DNA of 64,000 nt from Dugong dugon (taxonomy: Eukaryota; Chordata; Mammalia; Sirenia; Dugongidae), in the NCBI GenBank assembly GCA_030035585.1, contig CM057474.1, forward strand, positions 4,520,501 to 4,584,500. Direction: 5' to 3'. Positions 45,651-58,600 of this stretch are shown one piece after another; the first letter of the stretch is position 1; each line of letters opens with the position of its first letter. Made by a program: the position numbers and the translations under genes. Below the pieces are notes generated by a model, which saw only the letters and a list, made by a program, of their open reading frames with translations, was not told where the DNA came from and did no database searches.

Positions 45651-45889
45651 TCCAGCCAGCTCCTTTGGTTGTAGGGGTAGGGGGGGTAAAACTCTGGGTG
45701 CCGGGGAGGTCTGACAGGGTCTCTGCAGCAACGGGGAGGGCTCTCCAGGAGGAGATGGTGCTGGGAGGGAAGGCAGGCTTTGTATGGGGGAAGAAGGTGA
45801 TCTGGTGGCTCATTTGTCCGTGGTGGCACCAGAGGAAGATGTACCACAAGCAGGTGTCACAGGTACACTCATTATTCTGTATTTGGCTT

Positions 45890-45978
45890 GTTTTCCCTAA
45901 AATGTATCTTGGACATCTTTCCTTACCTAATGTATGAAAATAGATCTTTTTTCTTTTTAACAGCTTTATGGAGGTATA
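45890..45978 (-). repeat. Old L1-like fragment A
   Basis: 'ccctaaaatgtatcttggac' and 'tttttaacagctttatggag'. The same run recurs at 47190-47275. It is interrupted by the AfroSINE at 45979. Confidence 0.5.
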
Positions 45979-46099
45979 GAGCCCTGGTGGTGCAGTGTTT
46001 AAGAGCTAAGGTGACCTACGGCTGCTAACCGAAGGTCGACAGTTTGAATCCAGCAGCTGCTCCTGGGAAACCCTGTGAGGTAGTTCTGCTCTGTCCTAG
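45979..46099 (+). repeat. AfroSINE, 3' truncated, with 9-bp target duplication
   Basis: GGAGGTATA lies at 45970-45978 and 46100-46108. The copy stops in 'ctctgtccta', so the RTE-like tail is absent. Its host fragment resumes as 'taatttaccataaataaggc'. Confidence 0.9.
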
Positions 46100-46109
46100 G
46101 GAGGTATAA

Positions 46110-46985
46110 TTTACCATAAATAAGGCATCTTTTTAAGTCTCCTACTGAAGACCAGTGAGAGGTGAGAAGAACCACCAGTGGTCCTGGATGCAGGCCAAAC
46201 ACGAGTCTGTGTTGGAAACTTGTGAAGCTACTGTTTTATGGTCCAAATTCTAGTTGCCTTGACCTTCTACACCAGGAACCTGGGTGATGGCTGCATTTTG
46301 GGGAAGTGTGTGTGGGGTGTGAGCCAGAGTTCTTACTGCTCCTCTCTGTGTCCTGGGACAGCGAGTGAAGAACCCGATCAGGTACCTAGACGAACAAAAG
46401 CTGAGGGAGTAGGGTGAGGGGAGAGGGCAGAACCCAGACCCCGAGATCTGCACCATTAAGGAAGGTCTGGTTACAAGCTTTGGGAGCATGGTGTTCAGTG
46501 GCCTTTTGGGGTTCATTTTTGTTTTTTTCATTTTTATATTTTTATTTTTGATAATTCTCTATGAAGAGTGTATTTTCAATTCCTTGCACTCATATAATCC
46601 TGTAACTTGTATGGAATGGGTCAGATGCCTTTTCATATAATTGCAAAGCACAAACCACTCTGGGTTTTGTTTAGCACCTGGGAAGCAGAGAGCTAAGTTT
46701 TCTGAAACCGCATTTTCTTCCTCAAAGGGCATTCAAATTCTCTTCCTGTTGGGTTTTATGAAATAAGGTTTCAAACTGAGGACTCTGTCACATAGGATCT
46801 TATTATCTAAGACAGACATCTGTTTAAAGTCTTCTACTGAGAAATATTTGCATTCTTAGGTCCAGAGCTAGCCCTTCCCTCAAAGGCCAAGATTAACTAG
46901 CACCATAATAACTTGGGCTCTGCTTTGAGAATCTTGCTTTTGGTGGCTTCTACCCAGCTTGTTTTTGTTCGTATGAAAAATAATA
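46110..46985. other. Intronic stretch
   Basis: No exon or clear repeat after the L1-like fragment ends near 46140. Confidence 0.4.
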
Positions 46986-46989
46986 CAGG

Positions 46990-47440
46990 TGTAAGGCAAA
47001 ACAAATTCAAACAGTGAAAAAGGGTATACAGGTAAGATCCATCTTCCACCCTACACCCATTCCCCAGAGATCACTGTCGTGATTGGCTTCCTGGCAGTCC
47101 TTCCAGAAATGTGCATGCAGGTGATGTGTACGATCACTCAAAAAGTCCAAATGGAACGTGGCATACCCAGTATTCTGCACTTTGCTTATTTTCCCTAAAA
47201 TGTATCTTGGATATTTCCTTACCTAACACATAAAGATGGACCTTTTTAACAGCATTATGGAGGTATAATTTACCATAAATGATCACCATATACTTTGCCT
47301 TAAAATTCACTTATTTTAAGTGTACAACTCAATTTTTAGTAAATTTATGGAGTTGTGCAACTATCACCACAGTCCAGTTTTGGGACGTTTCCATCACCCC
47401 ACACTCCCACGCCCTGGGCAGCGCCCAATCTGTGTTCTGT
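46990..47440 (-). repeat. Old L1-like relic
   Basis: 'cattatggaggtataattta', 'gtgtacaactcaatttttag' and 'gtgcaactatcaccacagtc' follow the antisense 3' UTR order of old L1M copies. Confidence 0.6.
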
Positions 47441-47444
47441 CGCA

Positions 47445-48485
47445 GATTGATTTCACTCTTCGTGACGGTGACTAGAGATCCATTTTGTAGAAGTACAGAA
47501 ATGGATTTACCGGGTCTCCTCTTCATGCAAATTCAGGTTATTTATAGTTTTTTGCTAAGGTTTTCTTCTCCTGCTTTCTTACTCTCTCTCAAAAAATTCA
47601 ACGTGATTGAAATTTTGCCTTTGGGCCAGACTTGGTAAGAGCTATGAGAGAGCTTTAGCTGGGTTGTTTGTGAGTTTTCTAGTCATTAGCTTTAGGAATA
47701 GGGGAGTTTTAGGGCCTGGGTAATTAGTTACATTTGAATAGAAACGTCTGAGGCCGGCCTTGATTAGGGGAAGCCCAAGGATCAGTGTTTATTTTATGGA
47801 TGTGGGTGGTGTGGAGTTAGTATTCACACTGGCTTGAGAGGAATTTATTATTTTGGTTTTTCCTTTTTCAGTTCAGAACAGCTCTCAGTTTTCCTTTTTC
47901 TGTACCTAGGAGACCAGAGGAGTTGTCGAGTGTTCAGAAGTATGTCTTGGGATGTATTTTTCAGGCTGTGCGTTGGGTCCTGTTATTGGGTTGTAAATAC
48001 TGACTGGGTGGTTTTTAGGAAACAGAATAGAACAGAATAATATTAAAATGCTTTGCATGTTATAATGGTGAATGTTTTCTGAAACTTCAGTTTTAGTTAT
48101 AAATCTGTGTGTCTGTATCTGTGTGTGCTTCTGATGTAAACATCAGAAATGTTTAAAAGCCGGTTCCTTACAAGTTATAGAGTCTCTCAGTTTCAATCAA
48201 GGGATCAAACAGATTATATTCAGACTGCTTCATCTGAGCTGTGCTAGGATTTTTCCTGAGCAGACTAGATTAAGGCAGTTCATTTAGATAAAAATATAAA
48301 TGGGGGTTAGCTGGGCCAATTTGTCTGAGGAAGTGGGAGGTGAAAATGAAAATATTCACACACCAGTGAATTATGCAGTTGTTCTAGAGGGGAGGCTCTG
48401 GATGAATTTGAGTCAGTTGATCAACTATTTGATTCAGGCATTTGTGACACCAACAATGTGCATTCATCCTGACTAGGGAGAATGT
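47445..48485. other. Intronic stretch
   Basis: No exon or young repeat was recognised. Confidence 0.4.
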
Positions 48486-48487
48486 TT

Positions 48488-48678
48488 TACGAGGTGCCAC
48501 TGAGTCAATTCCAACTCATGGCAACCCTGTGTATGTCAGAGTAGGGTTTTCAATGGCTAATTTTTTTCCAAAGTGGGTCACCAGGCCTTTCTTCCGAGGT
48601 GCCTCGAGGTGGACTGTAACCTCCAACCTTTTGATTAGTCGCTGAGCACGTTCACTGTGTACATCACCCAGGGCTTCC
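48488..48678 (-). repeat. AfroSINE, variant type
   Basis: 'gaggtgccactgagtcaatt' at left and 'gtgtacatcacccagggctt' at right. Confidence 0.88.
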
Positions 48679-48894
48679 AGGGAGAACTTCTGGAATAATG
48701 AAATTTACTGGATTTTTTGGCTGCAATAACTTTAAGTTCCCATCCTATATAGGCATCCCTTCCATAGTATCTCAGTTTGCTAGTTCTACATCTTACACTT
48801 GCATACACTTGTATGCTAAAAGGAAATCCATTAAATCTCAAGGCAGCCCAGTTCTTCAGCTTTGTGTTGAACACCCTCTGGATTCATATGCTCC

Positions 48895-49390
48895 GGGTTC
48901 CTGGATTGAGCAGCTGTTTGAGTTATCTATTCCTGCATAACAAATCACCCCAAAACGGAGGTGATTCTGAAAACAGCAAACATCGTCTTAGGAATAAATC
49001 AGGAAGCTAGGGGCAGCTTATCTGGGTGGTCTGGCTCAGGGTCTCTAGTGAGATTGTGGTTGACAGTTGGGGCTGCAGTAATCTGAAGACTAAATGGAAC
49101 CACAAGATCGGCTGTTGATAGAAGGCCCCAGTTCTTTGCTGTGTGGATCTCTGTGCAGAGCTGCTTGAATGTCCTCACGTTTGTCTGCATGTCTGTCTGC
49201 CTCTCGGAGAGCGAGACCAAGGCCAAAGCCGAATGTCTTTATGACTTAGCCTTGGAAGTCACGTATCATTACTTTTGCTATATATTTTTGGCCACATAGA
49301 CCAACCCTGATAAATACGGGAAGGTCTACACAAGAGTATGGATACCAGGAGGGGAGATGACTGGGGCCGTCTTGAAGGCTGGTGCCATGG
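48895..49390 (-). repeat. Old LTR-like relic
   Basis: 'gagttatctattcctgcata' and 'ggctcagggtctctagtgag' belong to the same diverged class as 26100-26640. The family is uncertain. Confidence 0.4.
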
Positions 49391-49574
49391 ATAGATGGTG
49401 GTTGTCGTAACTTCCTAGGGCACCTTGATGGAAGAGCGTAGTTCAGCTTGACTCAAGCTGATGAGTTAGGTTGGTTGGGTTTAATGTACCTCAGAAGAGC
49501 TCTCAGCTTTTAGACATAGCTGCTCCCCAAATGGAAATGGTCTCCCTCAAATTCCTTGATTGGAAATGTGAAGC

Positions 49575-49730
49575 TGACCAGTTGTAGTTGAGTTGACTGC
49601 AACACATGGCCATCCCATGTGTGCCAGAGTAGAACTGTGCTCCGTAGGGTTTTCAGTGGCTGATTTTTTGGAAGTAGATCTCCCAGCCTTTCTTCTGAGG
49701 CACCTCTGGGTACACTTGATTTGCACCATC
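49575..49730 (-). repeat. AfroSINE, variant type
   Basis: 'gtagttgagttgactgcaac', then 'gaggcacctctgggtacact'. The head is partly lost. Confidence 0.85.
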
Positions 49731-49984
49731 CAAGGACAAGTTAACTCACCTTTTCTTTCGTAATAAGGGAGAAAAGGAAAAAATCCTAAAAGGGGGCTGA
49801 ATCATTGCACCATAAAGTGGCTTCAGTGCCTAGAGATTAAGATTTCGATGCAGATGGCGGAAAAGGTGTGTCAGACCCTCAGATTTCCTGCTGATTAAAA
49901 CATAGGTGGGAGCGGGTTGCCTGTGATTTGGGTAAGGAAAAGGCTCCCCAAGCATGCGGAAAAAGCCACCCTCATCCTCGAGAG

Positions 49985-50135
49985 CCGTGCATCTCAAGGG
50001 TTGTTCCACACACCTGTAACATCAGCATCACAGTTCTCAGGTCCCATGTCCAATCTGCTAAATCAGAATTTCTGGCAGGGGCCCCCCAAGCTTGTGCTTT
50101 AAAAAGTTTTCCTGGTAATTCTGATGACTGCATCT
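49985..50135 (-). mobile_element. MER5A-like hAT relic
   Basis: 'aacatcagcatcacagttct' and 'aaatcagaatttctggcagg' match the antisense of the element at 36648. Confidence 0.55.
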
Positions 50136-50139
50136 GCTT

Positions 50140-50755
50140 AGTCTCCTCAGGGATGTGATAAAAAAGAAAAACTTTCCCATGTCCAGTGCATCCTGCACCA
50201 GAGTGATGCCTGCTCCAGAGCTGGCTCCTGTTCTCTCCAGCTTCGTTTCCAGGTTCTTCTCTCCATTTCTCTGACCTGGAGAGCTGCAGTACCTGCTGCA
50301 CTTTGCAGGACTGTGGTTTTAGCTCCACTGGTGAGCTGTATTCCTGGGGAAAAGGCCACAGGCATTGGTGGAAGAGAGACCATAGAAAGGAGAAGTTGGC
50401 AGTGCCAGAGAAACTCCTTTATCCCTTCACAGTTGGGCACAGATACTGCCCTTTTGCTACCAGCTCTAGATGGAAACTTGCGGAGATGTTTGAAGTCAAG
50501 AAGACAGTGGCACGCACTGACTTTGAGGGCGCTTTTCTGGGTGGTAAGTCTGGGATAATAGTAGTCACCGTGGCTGTCTTATAAGATCTTTGTGTGAACC
50601 AGATGAGATAATCAATGTTAAAGGCTTAGGAGTCTGTAAGGTACGACACAAATATTTTCTTACTGGAGACAAACTTTTCCTTCTGCAAAAGTTAGCTCTG
50701 TCCCTTGTGAAAGTCCCGCCCCCATCCCTACACTACCAGTTCTGTTACTTGAGTA
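50140..50755. other. Intronic stretch
   Basis: Short open frames on both strands (50147-50584) have no recognised family. No splice-flanked exon was identified. Confidence 0.35.
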
Positions 50756-50925
50756 ATTGGAGCCCAGGTGGTGCAGTGGTTAAGAGCTTGGCTGCTAACC
50801 AAAAGGCCGGCAGTTCAAATACACAGTCTGCTCCTCAGAAACCCTGTGAGGCAGGTCTCCTCTGTCCTGTAGGGTTGCTATGAGTCAGAACCAACTCGAT
50901 GGCAACAGGCTTAGTTTTTCGGTTT
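50756..50925 (+). repeat. AfroSINE
   Basis: From 'ggagcccaggtggtgcagtg' to 'gaaccaactcgatggcaaca' with a T-rich end. Confidence 0.93.
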
Positions 50926-50934
50926 TCCTAGGCG

Positions 50935-51020
50935 TGTGGTAAGGACTGTGGGAGAGAATACATGTAGATCACAGTGCCCGGCACACAGTAAGCACACAGT
51001 CAACAGTTATTGTTTCTGAA
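50935..51020 (-). repeat. MIR relic
   Basis: 'cagtgcccggcacacagtaa' and 'agtcaacagttattg' are the antisense MIR end. Confidence 0.65.
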
Positions 51021-51024
51021 GTAG

Positions 51025-52715
51025 ACGTGACAGGTACTAGATTAAACTGGTAAATTAATCGACTGCCACTCGCAAGCTATGGCCATGGACTAGGGTCCAC
51101 ATTGTTTCTGCCTTCTCATTGACCTCGTGGAGTGATGAGACAGTTTTCATTACTCGTTATTTTCTATATTTGGATGACTTCCCCAGTTGAATTCAAGCCA
51201 TGATTTCTAGTCCTTACATCTTCATCTTCTGCTGCATGGTACAATAGAAACTTAAGTCTTTAAAAAAAAAAAAAAAAAAAAGACCTGTTATTCTTCCTTC
51301 TTGCTGGGTGTAGTCATCCTCCCAACTCAGTACCCAGCTTCCCCCGAATGAATCAACAGTTTTTGGTCTTTTCTTTAAGTTATCAGCAGTATCATCAAGT
51401 TCCCGGGCTCTAGGTTGGAAAATTGAGAGAGTTTCTACAGTTAATCCAGTGGTAGTTGACGAGGTAACATGGACCAGGCCTAAGGTGTGGTAGGAGGAAC
51501 AGAAAGGAGAAATGGAGCTGGAGGAGACTGAAGGGCAGGTTGTTAGCACTCTGGCTGAATTGGTGGGTGAGTCAGAAGAAGGAAAAAGTATGGAAGTTTG
51601 AAGCCTGGGTGACTGGAGAAAGTGGGAGTGCTGTGAATAAAAAATCAGGAGGAACACGCATGAGAAGAGAGAGGAATAACGGTTTTAGAGAAATTATATA
51701 AAATTCAGTTTCAGAATTTGAATATGAGCGGGGTTGGTGTCCACCAGGCAGTTTTACATGAAATAGGACCCATTGTTGGCCACAATGCTCCTCCTTCCAT
51801 CCCTGGGACCTCTCAGAGAGTCAGACAGAAGTTCAGACGGGGTATAAAGTCCTTTTCTGCCTGAGTATATAGTCTCCTAAGATAATATCTGGAGTCCCAG
51901 GAAGAGGGACCCATGTTTTCTGAGGTTGCAGCCATATAAACTTGAGATCTGAATTAGGAAGACTGCTTACAAACACTTCTGCGAAGAAACATAAAGAGAA
52001 CAACCATTGAACCTTGGGGACTAGTGCTTTTGAATGCTGTATTTATTCCTTATAGCAACTGTACAAGGCATGTATGGTTACTCCAGGTTTTCAAATCCAG
52101 GAAGAAGGCATCGGAGAGATTGGGTACCTGTCCGTAGGTAGTAGGTGCTTGAATCCAACAGCTCATCATTAGGAATGTATGAGTCTTCCTTTTACAGCAG
52201 TGTCAAAGGGCATTATGGCTGTTAGAACCTGAAAAATATAAAGTATGAGATAAAAAAATGTCCTGGAGATCCTTGACCAAGATCAAGGGGAATTAATCTT
52301 CAGGATATCTTCTGCCCCTTCTTTTTTCCCACCCCACCGTTGGCTCATTGCTAGAGACCCTCCTCATCTGGTACTGTATCGCCTGAAGGGCACTGGACCA
52401 CAAGTCATTTAAGCAAACCCTGCGTTTGTTTCTCTGAATCAGTAGGGGGTGGCAGAGAACAACCAAACAAAGTCTGCTTTCATATCCTGTCCTTAGAACC
52501 TTCATGCTCCACCTGCTCTGTTTCCCTCTTGACACCTCTCCCATCCTCAACATGACTTATCGTAAATCCAGGAGGTACTGGTCTCCGTGGCCACTGGCCA
52601 TTGTATCGCACCATTGTAGAAGGGAGGTGGGTTTACCCATAAATTCGCTCATAAGATCCAGAATCCTCATTCATAAACAATTGTAATTGTAATTTCAATA
52701 ACCAGTTCCAGAACA
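51025..52715. other. Intronic stretch
   Basis: Contains an A-run (51261-51281) and a weak MIR-like piece at 52030-52170. Open frames at 51214-51657 and 52293-52553 (-) have no recognised family. Confidence 0.35.
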
Positions 52716-52719
52716 TTTA

Positions 52720-52900
52720 CCACGTATTGAACAATTTGCAAATATGGAAAGATACAATCTATCATATATGAGATAGGTTTTTATTATCCCAGTTTTACTG
52801 CTGAGGAACTTGAAGTTCAAAGAGTTTGTTTCACAATTTCACACATCTCGTAAGTGGCAGAGCTGGATTTGCATCCCTAGTTTTTCTGACTCTACAGCTA
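52720..52900 (+). repeat. MIR relic
   Basis: 'ttatcccagttttactgctg' then 'cgtaagtggcagagctggat' are clear MIR landmarks. Confidence 0.8.
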
Positions 52901-53249
52901 CGTTTGTGTGTGGCATCTTTGGTTGGGTGACATCCCTTGGCAGCTTTCCCTCAAGTGGAAACTTGGTACAGGCACTTTCCATCTGGGGGCTTTGCTCCTA
53001 CCTGGGAGGGTGTGAAGGCGAGAACATGAGACCACGGGAGGTTTTTAAGGACCACGTCTGCAAGTGGCACGTGTCCCTTTTGCACACATTGTGTTGGTCA
53101 GGTTGTATTTGCACGTGCCATGTAACTGCAGGGGGCTCTGAGGAATGCAGTCTCGCTAGGTACCCTGGAGGAAGAAGAAACGGGATTTGGTATATACACG
53201 GAAGTCTTTGCCACAGGACCATCGCGCTTTGCCTTCTTAATTTAGCAGT

Positions 53250-53880
53250 GTAAGGAGACATTTTTCCATGTTGGCATGTACAGCTCCCTCACTTTAAATG
53301 GATTGAGACTGTTCCATTCTACAGCATCATCATAATGGACAACCCTTCTTCCCTCCTTCTCTCTTTCTTTCCCTCCCTCCTTCTTTCCCTCCTTTCCTCG
53401 TTTCCCTTATTTGCTATAATCACTAGTGCTATAAGAATATCCTCATATATGATATAAATATAGTCATAGGATAAATTCCTAGAAGTGGAATTGCTAGATC
53501 GAAGGGCTATATATTTAACATTGTTGTAGATATCATCATATTTCCCAGCAAAAAGTTTATATTCGTTTAAATTTTCATCAGTAATTAATTAGAGTGCCCA
53601 TTCTCCAATATCACAATATTATCAAACTTTAATCTTTGGCTTTTCCTTTTAATTATTGATCTAAATAAGTTCTTTTTATATTGAGAATATTAGCCCTTTG
53701 TCTGTCATGGTCATGTGGTCTAGTTATTTGACTTCTGATTTTGTTTATGGTAGATGTTTCCAAATAGAAGTTTTAAATCTTCATGAGGTCAACTTTGTCC
53801 ACCTTTTCCTTTATAGCTAGAGTTTTCTGTCACGTTTTAGAAAGTCTTTTCCCACTCCAAGATTAATTTTAAAAATTAAA
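53250..53880 (-). mobile_element. Old L1 relic with polypyrimidine insert
   Basis: 'gaatattagccctttgtctg' and 'cttcatgaggtcaactttgt' are old antisense L1 landmarks. A CCTT-rich tract lies at 53345-53405. Confidence 0.55.
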
Positions 53881-53926
53881 AGAAAAAACCCACCCATAAT
53901 TATCTTTTGTAAATTAAAGAAGTATT

Positions 53927-55640
53927 TGTTGTTGTTGTTAGGTGCTGTCGAGTCAGTTCTGACTCAGTGACACTGTGTCCAACAGAACGGAACACTGCCC
54001 GGTTCTGCGCCATCCTCACAGTTGTTGCTGTGTTTGAGCCCATTGTTGCAGCCACTGTGTCAGTCCACCTGGCGGAGGGTCTTCCTCTTTTTCGCTGACC
54101 CTCTACTTTAACAAGCATGATGTCCACACAGTTGAATGCCTCTGCATAGTTAATAAAATACAGGTAAACATCTTTCTGATATTCTCTGCTTTCATCTAGG
54201 ATCTATCTGACATCAGCAATGATATCTTCTTCAGAATCCAGCTTGAATTTCTGGCAGTTCCCTGTCGATGTACTGCTACAGCTGTTTTTGAACTTTCCTC
54301 AGCAAAATTTTACTTGTGTGTGATATTAATGATATTGTTAGATAATTTCTGCATTTTTTCTTTGGAATGGGCACAAATATGGATCTCTTCCAGTCGACTG
54401 GTCAGGTAGCTGTCTTCCAAATTTCTTGGCACAGACGAATGAGCACCTCCAGCCCTACGTCCCCTTGTCGAAACATCTCCATTGGTAAGCTGTTAGTTCC
54501 TGGAGCCTTGTTTTTTGCCTTTAGTGCACTTTGGACTTCTTTCTTGAATACCATCCATTCTTGATCATAAGCTACCTCCTGAAATGGTTTTGGTACAGTG
54601 ACTCTGGGTATCTCTTTCATCTTCTTTTGATGCTTCCGGTGTGGTTCAATATTTTGCCCATAGAATCCTTCAGTATTGTAACTCAAGGTTTGAGTTTTTT
54701 CTGGAGTTCATTCATTTTGAGAAATGCTGAGCCTGTTCTTCTGTTTTGGTTTTCTAACTCCAGGTCTTTGCATATTTCATCATAATACTTTACTTTGTCT
54801 TCTCGAGCCCGGCTTTGAAATCTTCTGTTCAGCTCTTTTACTTCATCGTTTTTTTCACTTTAGCTACTCTACCTTCATGAGCAAGTTTCAGAGTCTCTTC
54901 TGACATCAGTTTTGGTCTTTTCTTTCCTGTCTTTTTAATGACCTTTTTGTTTTCTTCATGTGTGATGTCCTTGATGTTACCCCACAACTCATCTGGTCTT
55001 TGGTCGTTAGTGTTCAGTGTGTCAAATCTGTTCTTAAGATGGTCTCTAAATTCAGGTGGAATATACTCAAGGTCGTGTTTTGGCCTGTGTGGAACTTGTT
55101 TTAATTTTCTTCAGCTTCAGCTTGAACTTGTGTATGAACAATTGACGGTCAGTTCTGCATTCCCCCTGGCCTTGTTCTGACTGATGATATAGAGCTTCTG
55201 CATCATCTTTTTCCACAGATGTCAATTTGATTCCTGTGTATTGCATCCCACTAGGTCTACGTGTATAAAAGGTCGCCTTTAATGTTGTTGGAGAAAAGGT
55301 ATTTGCAATGAATAAGTCATTGGTCTTGCAAAATTCTGCCATGTGATCTTGGGTGTCGTTTCTGTCACCAAGGCCATGTTTTCCAAGTACTCATTCTTCT
55401 TTGTTTCTAACTTGTGCATTCCTATCACCAGTAATACATCAGTGCATCTTGATTATATGTTTGATCAATTTCAGACTGCAGAAGTTGGTAAAAATCTTCA
55501 ATTTCTTCATCTTTGGCCTTAGTGGTTGGTGTGTAAATTGAATAATAGTCGTATTAACTGATCTTCCTTGTAGGCGTATGGATATTATCCTATCACTGAC
55601 AGCATTATACTTCAGGATAGATCTTGAAATGTTCTTTTTA
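53927..55640 (-). mobile_element. RTE-clade LINE, 5' truncated
   Basis: The 3' end is at the left (gttgttgttaggtgctgtcg). Going toward higher coordinates the antisense frames show the RT C-terminal GQRKRGRPSARWTDTV, the RT core stretch KNKAPGTNSLPMEMF (about 54480) and the endonuclease-RT linker LFIANTFSPTTLKATFYTRR (about 55260-55320). The frame is broken by shifts and stops. Its left half is the reference used here to show that the RTE at 9368-10427 is inverted. The right edge is near 55640. Confidence 0.85.
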
Positions 55641-55663
55641 TTTTGTACAACCAAATATTTCTT

Positions 55664-55680
55664 CCACCTGGAATATTTTT
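55664..55680. repeat. Target-site direct repeat, copy 1
   Basis: CCACCTGGAATATTTTT, identical to 60033-60049 and 60548-60564. It is followed by the T-run that marks the 3' end of the L1. Confidence 0.92.
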
Positions 55681-58600
55681 TTTTTTCCTTTTGTGATTGA
55701 TTTATTTCACTCAGCATAATGGCCTCCAGTTTCATCCATGTTATGAGATGGTTCACAGATTCATTGTTGTTCCTTCTCATTGCATAGTACTCCATTGTGT
55801 GTATGTACCATAGTTTGTTTATCCATTCATCTGTTGATGGTCATCTAGGTTGTTTCCATCATTTTGCTATTGTGAACAATGCTGCCATGAACATAGGTGT
55901 GCATATGTCTATTCGAGTGATGACTCTTATTTATCAAAGATATAATCCTAGGAGTGGGATTGCTGGATTGAATGGTATGTCTATTTCTAGCTTTCTGAGG
56001 AAGCGCCATATCATTTTCCAAAAGGGTTGTATCATTTTGCATTCCCACCAGCAGTGCATAAGAGTTCCGATCTCCCTGCAGCCTCTCCAACATTTCCACT
56101 GTTTTTGATTCGTGCCAGTAATGCCGGGATGAGATGATATCTCATTGTGGTTTTAATTTGCATTTCTCTAATGGCTAGTGATCCCGAGCATTTCCTAATG
56201 TTTCTGTTGGCCATTTGAATGTCTTCTTTGGTGAAGTGTCTGTTCATTTCCTTTGCCCATTTTTTAACAGGATTATTTGTCTTTTTGTTGTACAGGTGTT
56301 GGATTTTCTTGTAGATTATGGAGATTAGACCTTTGTCTGACTTGTACCGTCCAAAAATTTTTTTCCCAATCTGTAGGTTCTCTTTTTAATCTTTTGGTGA
56401 AGTCTTTTGAAGAGGATAGGTGTTTGATTTTTAGCAGATCCCAGTTATCTAGCTTACCTGTTGGGGCTTGTGCATTGATGGTTATGGTTTGTATCCTGTT
56501 AATGCCATGTATTAAGGACTGAAGTGTTGGTCCTATTTTTTCTTCTATGAACTTTATAGTTTTAGGCTTTATATTCAGGTTTTGATCCATTTTGAAGTAG
56601 TTTTTGTATACGGTGTGAGGTATGGGTCCTGTTTCATTTTTTTGCAGATGGATATCCAGTTTTGCCAGCACCATTTGTTAAAAAGAGTGTCTTTTCCCCA
56701 TTTGATGGACTTTGGGCCCTTGTCGAAGATCTGGTGACCGTAGGTGACCGTAGACCAATTCTGTTCCATTGGTCAATGTATCCGTCTTACCGGTACCAGG
56801 CTGTTTTGACTACTGTAGCTGTATAGTAGGTTCTGAAGTCAGGTAGTGTGAGTCCTCCAACTTTATTCTTCTTCTTCAGTAGTGCTTTACTTATTTGGGG
56901 CTTCTTCCCTTTCCATATAAAGTTAATGATTAGTTTTTCCATCTCTTTGAAGAATGTTGTTGGTATTTGGATCGGAATTGCATTGTATTTGTAAATTGCT
57001 TTGGGTAGAATTGACATTTTCACAATTTTGAGTCTACCTATCCATGAGCATGGTATGTTTTCCCATTTATGTAGATCCCTTTGGGTTTCTTGCAGTAGTG
57101 TTTTGTAGTTTTCTTTGTATAGGTCTTTTACATTCCTGGTCAGATTTATTCCTAAGTATTTTATATTTTTAGGGGCTATTGAAAATGGTATTGCTTTCCT
57201 GATTTCCTTTTCATCGTTCTCCTTATTGGTGTATAGGAATCCAACTCATTTTTGAATGTTTATCTTGTATCCTGCTACTCTGCTGAATCTTTCTGTTAGT
57301 TCCAGTAGATTTCTCGTGGAGTCTTTAGGGTTTTCTGTGTATACTATCATATCATCTGCAAACAGGGAGAGTTTACCTTCTTCATTACCAATTTGGATGC
57401 CCTTTATTTCTTTCTCTTGCCTTATTGCTCTAGCTAGAACTTCCAGCACAATGTTAAGTAGGAGTGGTAATAAAGGGCATCCTTGTCTTGTTCCTGTTTT
57501 CAAGGGGAATATTTTCAGCCTCTCTCCATTAAGAATGATGTTGGCCATTGGTTTTGCATAGATGCCCTTTATTGTGTTGAGAAATTTCCCTTCTATACTT
57601 ATTTTATTGAGAGTTTTTATCAGGAATGGGTGTTGGACTTTGTCAAATGCCTTTTCTGCATCAATTGAGATGATCATGTGATTCTTTTCTTTCCTTTTAT
57701 TTATGTGGTGGATTACGTTGATTGATTTTCTAATGTTGAACCATTCTTGCATACCTGGTATGCATCCTACTTAGTCGTGGTGTATTATTTTTTTTGGATA
57801 TGATGCTGAATTCTGTTGGCTAGAATTTTGTTGAGAATTTTTGCGTCTATAGTCTTGAGAGATATTGGCCCGTAATTTTCTTTTTTTTTGACGTCTTTTC
57901 CTGGTTTTGGTATCAACATTGTGCTGCCTTCATAGAATGTATTTGGAAGTGTTGCTTCCTCTTCTGTGCTCTGAAATAGCTTGAGTAGTACTGGTATAAG
58001 CTCTTCTGTAAATGTTTTGTAGAATTCTCCAGTGAAGTCATCTGGGCCAGGGGCTTTTTTGGTTGGGAGTTTTTTTTTTATTACCTTTTCAATCTCTTCT
58101 CTTGTTATGGGTCTGTTCAGATTTTCAACATCACTTTGTTGTAGTTTGGGTAGGCTGTGTGTTTCTAGAAATTTATCCATTTCCTCTAGGTTTTCAACTT
58201 TGTTGGAGTAGAGTTTTTCATAATGTTCTGTTATATTCCTTTTTATTCCAGTTGGGTATGTTGTAATGTCCCCCATTTCATTTCTTATTTGGGTTATTTG
58301 TGTCCTCTCCTGTTTTTCTTTTGTCAGGCTGGCCAGTGGTTTGTCGATTTTGTTGATTCTTTCAAAGAACCAACTTTTGGTTTTGTTGATTCTTTCTATT
58401 GTTTTTCTGTTCTCTATTTCATTTATTTCTGCTCTGATCTTTACTATTTCCTTTCTTCCGGTGGTTGTGGGCTTTTTTTGCTGTTCTCTATTTGTTTGAG
58501 TTCTGTAGTTAATGTTTTGATTTTGTCCCTTTCTTCTTTTTTGATATGTGCATCTATTGCTATAAATTGTCCTCTGAGGACTGCCTTTGCTGTATCCCAA

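Noticed and set aside
45328..45937. 173- and 127-codon frames on opposite strands
   Set aside because: They run through an AfroSINE, contain its translated tail, and show no domain.
52810..53253. 147-codon + frame as an exon
   Set aside because: It begins inside a MIR relic and shows no family resemblance; no convincing acceptor or donor pair was seen.
57785..58600. A 271-codon frame on the - strand as a host gene
   Set aside because: It is the linker and RT start of a broken L1 ORF2; its neighbours carry the rest of ORF2 in other frames.
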